Below are positions 1 through 5,696 of a DNA stretch of 5,696 bases, in pieces; position 1 is the first letter of the stretch, and each line of letters starts with the position of its first letter. The DNA lies in contig JAQWBK010000073.1 of assembly GCA_028706415.1 (NCBI GenBank), positions 1,909 to 7,604 of the forward strand, in the 5' to 3' direction. Made by a program: the position numbers and the translations under genes. This DNA is from Oscillospiraceae bacterium (GTDB taxonomy: Bacteria > Bacillota > Clostridia > Oscillospirales > Acutalibacteraceae). Under the pieces are notes generated by a model. That model ran no database searches. It saw only the letters and a program-made list of their open reading frames with translations, and had not been told where the DNA came from.

Positions 1-59
1 CCAGCCTCCCCAAGCCTTCCATATGACAAGGGAGCCGGCAGGATGTAAGCAGGGACCGA
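1..59. other. Upstream segment without recognisable gene
   Basis: In related Clostridia the gene before dxr is usually cdsA (phosphatidate cytidylyltransferase), but no CdsA-like C-terminus can be read here. The three forward frames stop at 46-48 (TAA), 65-67 (TGA) and 24-26 (TGA), and the short peptides they leave have no family signature I recognise. No good -35/-10 promoter pair was seen. Together with the next 45 bases the stretch is GC-richer (about 58% over 1-104) than the bases that follow. It may be the tail of an unknown gene, a remnant of inserted DNA, or an untranslated leader; the sequence does not decide. Confidence 0.4.
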
Positions 60-1289
60 ATGAGTGAAGCTGAAGGCAGAGCATCTCCGGAAAGGCAGGT
101 TCAAATGTTGACTGATCATAATGACTTGGACTGCATAAAAAAGCGCATTACAATACTTGGGTCTACGGGTTCAATTGGCAGACAGGCACTGAATGTTGCA
201 CAAACGCTCGGCTGCTCGGTTATGGCCCTTGCCGCCCACTCAAATTCCGAATTAATGGAGCAGCAGATTAGGCAGTATAAACCATCCCTGGCGGTTATGT
301 TTGATAAAAAGGCAGCAGATGATCTCAGGGTAAGGGTTGGGGATCTGTCCGTTAAAATTATGTCCGGTATGGACGGATTATGCGAAGCCGCCGCTGCCCA
401 AACAGATTTGGTACTAAATTCTGTTGTAGGAATGGTAGGGCTGCGCCCGACAATTACCGCAATGGAGGCCGGACATCATGTTGCGCTTGCGAACAAAGAA
501 AGTCTGGTTGCAGGCGGAGAGGTTGTAATGAAAACAGCAGCCCGCTGTGGGGTTGATATTCTGCCTGTTGACAGTGAGCATTCTGCAATTTTTCAGTGCA
601 TTCAGGGAGCTCCCCCCAATCGTGCGATAAAACGCTTGATACTTACAGCATCGGGAGGGCCATTTTTCGGTAAAACAGCAGAGGAACTCAGAACCACCAC
701 CCCCCGTGAAGCTCTGAACCACCCCAACTGGAGCATGGGAGCTAAAATCACCATAGATTCGGCCACCATGATGAATAAAGGGTTGGAACTTATAGAGGCT
801 CATTGGTTATTTTATATTTCTCCGGAGAACATAGATATTGTAATACACCGAGAAAGTATTGTGCATTCCTTGGTCGAATACCAGGATAATTCTGTGATTG
901 CACAGCTTGGTGTTCCTGATATGCGAATACCTATACAATATGCAATTACCTGGCCTCTTCGGGTAAAATCCGAGGTAAAACAACTGAACTTGATAGAACA
1001 TTCCTTAAGCTTTTATCCACCGGATTATAAGACCTTCGTCTGTATGGATGCCTGCAAAACAGCTATAAAGCGGGGAGGGCTTTCCCCGGCCGCGGTAAAC
1101 GCCGCTAACGAAGTTGCGGTAGCACTTTTTTTAGATGAGAAAATTGGATTTACCGACATTGGGCGGCTGGTAATCGAATCACTTGAATATGATATACCCG
1201 TGGCAAACGGATCATTAGAGCAAATTTCGCAAACCGATACGCTTGTTCGAGAGAAAACATTGTACTCCGCGAAAAAAACCAAGAGGTGA
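60..1289 (+). CDS. dxr: 1-deoxy-D-xylulose 5-phosphate reductoisomerase (Dxr/IspC)
   Basis: Cytosolic enzyme that rearranges and reduces DXP to 2-C-methyl-D-erythritol 4-phosphate with NADPH and a divalent metal, the first committed step of the MEP isoprenoid pathway and the target of fosmidomycin. Seen in the 409-residue product: the NADPH-binding GSTGSIG at 34-40, LANKESLV at 143-150, metal ligands D171 and E173 in PVDSEHSA, the substrate loop SGGPF at 198-202, HPNWSMG at 221-227 (H221, W224), and MNKGLELIE at 238-246 with third metal ligand E243. The active site is complete. Homologues usually start just before the KKITILG-like strand, here at residue 27, so about 26 extra residues are present. 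The outermost ATG is reported; ATG at 105, preceded by GGAAAGG at 89-95, would give 394 residues and is at least as plausible. The stop overlaps the rseP start, which implies co-translation. Confidence 0.97.
   Translation: MSEAEGRASPERQVQMLTDHNDLDCIKKRITILGSTGSIGRQALNVAQTLGCSVMALAAHSNSELMEQQIRQYKPSLAVMFDKKAADDLRVRVGDLSVKIMSGMDGLCEAAAAQTDLVLNSVVGMVGLRPTITAMEAGHHVALANKESLVAGGEVVMKTAARCGVDILPVDSEHSAIFQCIQGAPPNRAIKRLILTASGGPFFGKTAEELRTTTPREALNHPNWSMGAKITIDSATMMNKGLELIEAHWLFYISPENIDIVIHRESIVHSLVEYQDNSVIAQLGVPDMRIPIQYAITWPLRVKSEVKQLNLIEHSLSFYPPDYKTFVCMDACKTAIKRGGLSPAAVNAANEVAVALFLDEKIGFTDIGRLVIESLEYDIPVANGSLEQISQTDTLVREKTLYSAKKTKR
89..95 (+). promoter_or_regulatory. Candidate ribosome binding site for the internal dxr start at 105
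   Basis: GGAAAGG lies 9 nt before ATG 105, with a further AGG at 97-99. It competes with the weaker AGGGA at 51-55, which is only 4 nt before ATG 60. The spacing favours initiation at 105, which also brings the protein closer to the usual Dxr length. This is an inference from spacing only. Confidence 0.4.
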
Positions 1290-1290
1290 G
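1281..1290 (+). promoter_or_regulatory. Shine-Dalgarno-like sequence overlapping the rseP start
   Basis: AAGAGGTGAG at the end of dxr closely matches the anti-Shine-Dalgarno consensus AAGGAGGTGA. The only canonical start codon for rseP, GTG at 1286-1288, and the dxr stop TGA at 1287-1289 both lie inside it, so it cannot serve that GTG in the normal way. It may help hold terminating ribosomes for re-initiation. Confidence 0.45.
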
Positions 1291-2401
1291 TATTATAGAC
1301 ATTCTAGTTACAATAGGTAAGATACTGGCTGCTATTTTTGTTTTCGGCATAATAATCTTTGTTCATGAGCTGGGACACTTTATAGCTGCAAGATTAATGG
1401 GTGTTAGGGTAAATGAATTTTCACTTGGCATGGGACCCAAGCTGTTTAAGTTCGGTAAAAAGGAAACTGTGTATTCATTGCGCCTTTTCCCGATAGGTGG
1501 CTTTTGCGCCATGGAGGGAGAGGACGAGGATAGCCATCATCCTCGTGCATTCGGTAGCCAAAAGGTGTGGCGTCGTATTATAATAATTGTGTCCGGCGTG
1601 ATAATGAATATTTTACTGGGATTTCTTTTACTTTTAATCATCTACTCCACATGTATAAAGCCCGACTCAAATGGAAATGTCAGTTTTTCGAGTACCGTCA
1701 TTGGCGGTTTTGCTGAAAATGCACCGTCGTACAACACCGGTCTGCGTGTGAATGACAGGATATTGAGCATTAACGGTAAGGGGGTTGTTACCGACAAGGA
1801 TATTGTCATCTTGATGCAAAGCGACGAGGATGGCATTATGGATATAGTCGTACGCCGCCAAGTCGATAACAAGTCCGAAAAAATTAAAATTAAGAATGTT
1901 CAATTTGAAATACAAAAAGAAGACGGAAGACAGATTTTAATTTACGATTTTTCTGTAAAGGGTATCAAGCGTACACCTTTAAACACAATTACTCAGGCTG
2001 TCAAAATGGAATATTCGGTTGCCACTTTAATATGGCGCAGTCTGGGGGATATAGTTTCCGGTAAATACGGGCTTAATGAACTGTCCGGTCCCGTGGGCAC
2101 GGTTGGAGTCATAGGTGATGCAGTGGCCGGGGTTGTGGACAGCGAGGATATACGCGACGGGACATTCAACCTTTTAATGATGGTGGTATTTATCACGGTC
2201 AATGTGGGTATATTCAACCTGCTCCCCCTGCCTGCACTTGACGGCGGACGCCTTATATTTTTAATATATGAAGGGGTTTTCCGCCGACCGGTCAAGCCGA
2301 AATATGAAGGCATGATACATGCGATAGGATTGATATTATTACTCCTGCTGATGGTTTTTGTAACATTCAGCGATATTTCCCGACTGATAACCGGAAGTTG
2401 A
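1286..2401 (+). CDS. rseP: RseP/RasP-family site-2 intramembrane zinc metalloprotease
   Basis: Polytopic inner-membrane protease of family M50 that cuts substrates within the membrane after a first site-1 cleavage. In Bacillus the orthologue RasP acts on the anti-sigma factor RsiW and on FtsL and signal-peptide remnants; the substrate here is unknown. Seen in the 371 residues: TM1 at about 13-35 carrying HELGH at 27-31 (H27, E28, H31), a conserved loop around 40-78, TM2 at about 98-121, one PDZ domain at about 135-205, the LSGPVG motif at 266-271, TM3 at about 292-313 running into NLLPLPALDGG at 311-321 (third zinc ligand D319), and TM4 at about 343-361. The length is normal for Gram-positive members. 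It starts with GTG in a GTGA overlap with the dxr stop; the next in-frame ATG (residue 39) lies past the catalytic HELGH, so it cannot be the true start. Translational coupling to dxr is likely. Confidence 0.96.
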   Translation: MSIIDILVTIGKILAAIFVFGIIIFVHELGHFIAARLMGVRVNEFSLGMGPKLFKFGKKETVYSLRLFPIGGFCAMEGEDEDSHHPRAFGSQKVWRRIIIIVSGVIMNILLGFLLLLIIYSTCIKPDSNGNVSFSSTVIGGFAENAPSYNTGLRVNDRILSINGKGVVTDKDIVILMQSDEDGIMDIVVRRQVDNKSEKIKIKNVQFEIQKEDGRQILIYDFSVKGIKRTPLNTITQAVKMEYSVATLIWRSLGDIVSGKYGLNELSGPVGTVGVIGDAVAGVVDSEDIRDGTFNLLMMVVFITVNVGIFNLLPLPALDGGRLIFLIYEGVFRRPVKPKYEGMIHAIGLILLLLLMVFVTFSDISRLITGS

Positions 2402-2413
2402 TTTTCAGTATAA

Positions 2414-2421
2414 AAGGAAGG
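2414..2421 (+). promoter_or_regulatory. Ribosome binding site of ispG
   Basis: AAGGAAGG sits 7 nt before the ATG at 2429 in the 27-nt gap after rseP. It fixes the ispG start and gives the gene its own initiation site rather than coupled translation. Confidence 0.8.
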
Positions 2422-2428
2422 CATTTAA

Positions 2429-3484
2429 ATGATTTCAAGGCGAAAAACACGGGTAGTAAATGCCGGAGGGCTGAATATCGGAGGGGACAACCCTGTTTCT
2501 ATTCAGACCATGCTTAACACACCTGCCCACGATATTGAGGCCGGTGTAGAACAGGCAAAGCGTTTGGAAGAGGCGGGGTGTGAGCTTCTCAGGGCGGCGG
2601 TACCCGATTTAAAATCGGTACAGCTGATTTCGGCATTAAAATATGCTGTATCCATTCCTATTGTTGCAGATATTCATTTTGACTATAAGCTTGCAATTGA
2701 GTCTGCGGCGGCAGGCATTGATAAAATTCGCATAAATCCCGGTAATATCGGCGACCAAAGTAGGGTAAAAAAGGTTGCAGATGAATGCCGCCGTCGCGGC
2801 ATACCCATTCGTATTGGTGTAAATTCGGGTTCGCTTGAACGCGATATTCTTGCCAAGTATGGGCATCCCACCCCGGAGGCCATGCGAGACAGCGCCATGT
2901 ATCATGTCTCTCTTCTTGAAAAGTTTGATTTCAACGATATTGTAATATCGATAAAATCATCCGATGTTCAAACCATGGTGCGTGCATACGAGCTTGTGGC
3001 GGATGTGTGTGATTATCCCCTTCATCTGGGAGTAACCGAGGCCGGAACTCAGAGAATGGGGATGCTTAAATCGGCTGCAGGCATAGGTGCGCTGCTGCTG
3101 CATGGAATTGGGGATACCATCAGGATATCATTGACCGCCGACCCACAGCGTGAGGTTGAGGCAGCCCACGACCTCTTGCGTGGTATTGGCTTGAGCGACA
3201 AAGGGGCAACACTTATTTCCTGTCCGACCTGTGGCAGAACGGGGGTTGACCTGATTAATATTGCCCAAGAGGTGGAAAAGAGGTTGCGCGATATAAAAAA
3301 GCCTATAACCGTGGCGGTTATGGGCTGTATTGTCAACGGTCCCGGAGAGGCGCGTGAAGCCGATGTCGGCATAGCCGGAGGGAAGGGTAAGGTGGCAATC
3401 TTCCGAAAGGGAGAGATTGTAAGGACTGTGGATGAAGCTTATGCCGTTGAAGAGCTAATGAAGGAAATTGAGGCGCTTTTGTAA
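2429..3484 (+). CDS. ispG: 4-hydroxy-3-methylbut-2-en-1-yl diphosphate synthase (IspG/GcpE)
   Basis: Cytosolic iron-sulfur enzyme that reductively opens MEcPP to HMBPP, the penultimate step of the MEP pathway, using electrons from flavodoxin or ferredoxin. The 351 residues match the compact bacterial form: an N-terminal TIM barrel (about 1-250; RINPGNIG at 101-108, GVNSGSLE at 130-137, GVTEAGT at 201-207) and a C-terminal cluster domain with CPTCGRTG at 265-272 and MGCIVNGPGEA at 298-308. C265, C268, C300 and E307 are the expected 4Fe-4S ligands. The start is fixed by AAGGAAGG 7 nt upstream and by the family-typical N-terminus with an early SRRKTRVV strand. It shares an operon with dxr, so two steps of one pathway are linked; ispH and the middle MEP genes are not in the window. 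Confidence 0.97.
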   Translation: MISRRKTRVVNAGGLNIGGDNPVSIQTMLNTPAHDIEAGVEQAKRLEEAGCELLRAAVPDLKSVQLISALKYAVSIPIVADIHFDYKLAIESAAAGIDKIRINPGNIGDQSRVKKVADECRRRGIPIRIGVNSGSLERDILAKYGHPTPEAMRDSAMYHVSLLEKFDFNDIVISIKSSDVQTMVRAYELVADVCDYPLHLGVTEAGTQRMGMLKSAAGIGALLLHGIGDTIRISLTADPQREVEAAHDLLRGIGLSDKGATLISCPTCGRTGVDLINIAQEVEKRLRDIKKPITVAVMGCIVNGPGEAREADVGIAGGKGKVAIFRKGEIVRTVDEAYAVEELMKEIEALL

Positions 3485-3494
3485 AAAAGAGGGG

Positions 3495-3514
3495 GCGTGA
3501 AAAAGATTTCACGC
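3495..3514 (+). other. Perfect hairpin in the ispG-polC gap
   Basis: GCGTGAAA (3495-3502) and TTTCACGC (3507-3514) form a perfect 8-bp stem with an AAGA loop. On the + strand it is followed by TAAATGGAGAG, not a T run, so it does not look like an intrinsic terminator for ispG transcription. On the - strand the stem is followed by CCCC, then TCTTTTTT, which is too far from the stem for a textbook terminator. It ends 5 nt before the polC ribosome binding site, so RNA stabilisation, processing or a mild effect on polC initiation are possible. Confidence 0.6.
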
Positions 3515-3519
3515 TAAAT

Positions 3520-3525
3520 GGAGAG
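3520..3525 (+). promoter_or_regulatory. Ribosome binding site of polC
   Basis: GGAGAG lies 4 nt before ATG 3530, slightly close but usable. An earlier in-frame ATG at 3518 is followed by a stop at 3527-3529, so it cannot start polC; this fixes the start at 3530. Confidence 0.65.
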
Positions 3526-3529
3526 TTAA

Positions 3530-5696
3530 ATGAAAAATAAAAGCTTTATTGATGTATTTGGACAACATATAAAATCAGAATCATTACCGGTTGCATGTGA
3601 GTCTGCTACGGTAAACTATATTGAAATTAATCAAAGCAGCGGGGCTCTTTTTGCCAGGCTGGCTTTTCCTGTTTTTGTGGATATAAATGAGATACTGGCA
3701 ATAGAATCGGTGGTTGCCAAGGCTCTGAATGTTTCTGTCACAATAGAACCGCAATATCCAAAGGAAACACTATGTGACGACTGCTTTAATACAATCATGT
3801 CATTGTTAAAGCGAAAGGTCGCGGCAGTAAACGGAACTTTTGAAGATGCTGAATGCCATTATCAAGACGGAGTAATGCAGCTAATCCTTGCACACGGGGG
3901 GCTTGATATAATCCATGCGACCAAAACCGACAAGGTGCTCGAACAGCTGATAAAAACCATCTTCGGATGTTCGGTTGAAATAGTATTTAAGGGCGTAACC
4001 CATGCCGATATCGACAGCAAAGAATATCGTCTGTTAATGGAGGATGCCGAACGGGAGGCCGCTTTACTTGTGCAGCAGACGTCCCTTAAGCTAAAGGAAG
4101 AGGCCCAAAGCAATCCAACCCAAGTCAAAGCTATAAAACCAAACAAGCCTGCCGATCCCTCAAAGCTACCCCTTGACGGGCTTCCTATTTATCTTGAAAC
4201 GGCAAAGCAGCTTTTTGGCAGCTCAATTCGGGAGCGGCCGACAGCCCTGTCCGACCTGGACCCATACGGTGGTACATATACGGTATGGGGCAGGGTTTTC
4301 GATAATGAAATGCGCGCCTTTCGTGATGGTGCCAAGCTACGGTATACCTTCAAAATGACCGACCAAACCAATTCAATAACCTTGATACTCTGGGTGGATG
4401 CAAAGCGGGACAAATCAAGAATTGAGGCTCTTGACAATGTTAAAAATGGTACATGTCTTTTGGCCGCAGGCATATATGAATACGACAGATTTGTAAATGA
4501 TAATGTTATGACTCCGAAATCTCTGGCGGTTGTCTCCCAGTATGTTAAGCAGGATACAGCCGTTAATAAACGAATTGAACTGCATATGCATACAAAAATG
4601 TCGTCATTGGATGCTATAAGTGATGCTGAATCCCTTGTTATGCGAGCGGCTGAATGGGGACACAAGGCCGTCGCAATAACAGACCACGGAGTAGCCCAGG
4701 CCTTTCCCGATGCGATGAATGCAGCCGTCAAAGCAAAGGGTATGGGCAAGGAGATAAAGGTCCTTTACGGTATAGAGGCTTATTACATAAATGATAGCTT
4801 AGATATAGTGCAGGGCGGCTCAACCGAATCACTGGACGGCGATTTTATTGTTTTTGATATTGAAACAACCGGATTAAATGCTCAAAACGATAGGATGACC
4901 GAAATTGGCGCCCTTCATGTGTGTAAAGGAGAAGTGCTTGACAGCTTTTCAACCTTTGTAAATCCAGGATGTCCGATTTCAAAAAAAATAACCGAAATAA
5001 CGGGTATTACCGATGAAATGGTTAAGGATGCCCCCGGCGAAAAACAAGCGCTGGAGATGTTTTATTCGTTTTGCGGAGATAACAAGGTGTTGGTAGCACA
5101 TAATGCACCCTTTGATACATCCTTTATAAAAGCTGCATCAAAGCGCTGCTCGATTAAATATTTTTTTACCTCCTTAGACACACTTCCAATCTGCAGAGCC
5201 CTGTATCCTGAACTTAAAAATCACAAGCTGAATACCGTAGCCGCGCATGTGGGTTTCACCGATTTTAACCATCACCGCGCCCTTGATGATGCCCGTGCCC
5301 TCAGCCATATTTTTGTAAAGTTAATTGACCGTCTGAAAAACCAGAGAAATATTACCATGGTTGATAGGATAAATACCGAGTTGACCGGGGCGGATGCCAA
5401 AAAAGCCCGTCCGTTTCATATGATTATTTTTGCCCAAAATAAAGTGGGGCTTAAAAACCTTTACAAGTTGATTTCATGGTCTCATCTACATAATTTTTAT
5501 CGCAAACCACGAATTACCAAAACAAAGCTGCTTGAACATCGCGAAGGCTTGCTGATAGGCAGCGCCTGCGAGCAGGGCGAACTCTTTCAGGCGGTATTCA
5601 GCGGTAAAGCATGGGGTGATTTGTGCGATATAGCTCGATTTTATGATTTTCTTGAAATCCAACCAATATCAAACAACGCTTTTATGGTTAGAAACG
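3530..5696 (+). CDS. polC: PolC-type DNA polymerase III alpha subunit, N-terminal half (cut by window end)
   Basis: Replicative DNA polymerase of low-GC Gram-positives, with built-in 3'-5' proofreading, working at the fork with the beta clamp. The frame is open for 722 codons to the window edge; family members run to about 1,400-1,450 residues, so the palm, fingers and C-terminal part lie beyond. Seen in order: an N-terminal domain (about 1-215, ending in a charged, proline-containing linker), an OB fold (about 248-340; TVWGRVFDNEMRAF), PHP part 1 from about 347 with LHMHTKMSSLDA at 351-362, AITDHG at 382-387 and YGIEA at 413-417, then an inserted DEDDh exonuclease (about 438-600) with FDIETTGL at 442-449 (D443, E445), HNAPFDTSF at 524-532 (D529) and HRALDDA at 582-588 (H582, D587). 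PHP resumes at about 625 and includes GSACEQGEL at 677-685. Exonuclease and visible PHP metal residues are intact. The PHP-embedded exonuclease separates PolC from DnaE-type polymerases. Confidence 0.97.
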   Translation, partial: MKNKSFIDVFGQHIKSESLPVACESATVNYIEINQSSGALFARLAFPVFVDINEILAIESVVAKALNVSVTIEPQYPKETLCDDCFNTIMSLLKRKVAAVNGTFEDAECHYQDGVMQLILAHGGLDIIHATKTDKVLEQLIKTIFGCSVEIVFKGVTHADIDSKEYRLLMEDAEREAALLVQQTSLKLKEEAQSNPTQVKAIKPNKPADPSKLPLDGLPIYLETAKQLFGSSIRERPTALSDLDPYGGTYTVWGRVFDNEMRAFRDGAKLRYTFKMTDQTNSITLILWVDAKRDKSRIEALDNVKNGTCLLAAGIYEYDRFVNDNVMTPKSLAVVSQYVKQDTAVNKRIELHMHTKMSSLDAISDAESLVMRAAEWGHKAVAITDHGVAQAFPDAMNAAVKAKGMGKEIKVLYGIEAYYINDSLDIVQGGSTESLDGDFIVFDIETTGLNAQNDRMTEIGALHVCKGEVLDSFSTFVNPGCPISKKITEITGITDEMVKDAPGEKQALEMFYSFCGDNKVLVAHNAPFDTSFIKAASKRCSIKYFFTSLDTLPICRALYPELKNHKLNTVAAHVGFTDFNHHRALDDARALSHIFVKLIDRLKNQRNITMVDRINTELTGADAKKARPFHMIIFAQNKVGLKNLYKLISWSHLHNFYRKPRITKTKLLEHREGLLIGSACEQGELFQAVFSGKAWGDLCDIARFYDFLEIQPISNNAFMVRN

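Noticed and set aside
108..136. TTGACT as a -35 promoter element with TGCATA 17 nt downstream
   Set aside because: The -10 match is poor and the site lies within or directly at the dxr coding start, so it would not drive full-length dxr.
263..266. Dxr has HRES where the E. coli enzyme has HPQS
   Set aside because: The catalytically relevant histidine is kept and, to my knowledge, this variant is common among clostridial Dxr proteins, so it is not a sign of altered function. Coordinates here are residue numbers of the 409-residue product (bases about 846-857).
2600..2621. Near-palindrome GTACC-CGATTT / AAAATCGGTAC inside ispG
   Set aside because: It has an unequal arm and almost no loop, so it would not form a good RNA hairpin, and it sits in conserved coding sequence for the AVPDLKSVQ segment. 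Chance is the simplest explanation.
4189..4749. Long open frame (186 codons) on the - strand opposite polC
   Set aside because: It lies wholly antisense to well-conserved OB and PHP coding sequence, its product has no recognisable motif, and it is explained as a shadow of polC codon usage. The same holds for the shorter - strand frames opposite dxr, rseP and ispG.
5158..5169. T7 run in polC as a possible frameshift or slippage site
   Set aside because: The frame stays open and the conserved exonuclease motifs continue in the same frame on both sides, so no frameshift is present.

Overview
This is a housekeeping segment from a Gram-positive, low-to-moderate-GC bacterium, most likely a member of the Clostridia (Bacillota). 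Two things point there. The last gene is polC, the Gram-positive-type replicative polymerase with a proofreading exonuclease embedded in its PHP domain. The gene order dxr-rseP-ispG-polC, as I know it, is typical of Clostridia. Genus or species cannot be read from the window.

Layout, all on the + strand and tightly packed: positions 1-59 hold no recognisable gene end. dxr (60-1289) encodes DXP reductoisomerase of the MEP isoprenoid pathway. rseP (1286-2401) encodes a site-2-type intramembrane zinc metalloprotease and overlaps the dxr stop by 4 nt. ispG (2429-3484) encodes HMBPP synthase, a later MEP step, and follows after a 27-nt gap with a good ribosome binding site. A 45-nt gap carrying a perfect 8-bp hairpin leads to polC (from 3530), which runs off the window end after 722 codons. 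No tRNA, rRNA, mobile element, CRISPR array or convincing promoter was seen. No gap between genes exceeds 60 nt.

The genes look like one transcription unit joining isoprenoid precursor synthesis (needed for undecaprenyl phosphate and other prenyl lipids), membrane proteolysis and chromosome replication. All key catalytic residues I could check are present, so every gene looks functional. Nothing here looks like a new biological system. The points worth a second look are small: the unexplained leader and N-terminal extension at dxr with no visible cdsA end upstream, the GTG start of rseP embedded in a strong Shine-Dalgarno-like sequence, and the hairpin plus stacked minimal reading frames directly before polC.
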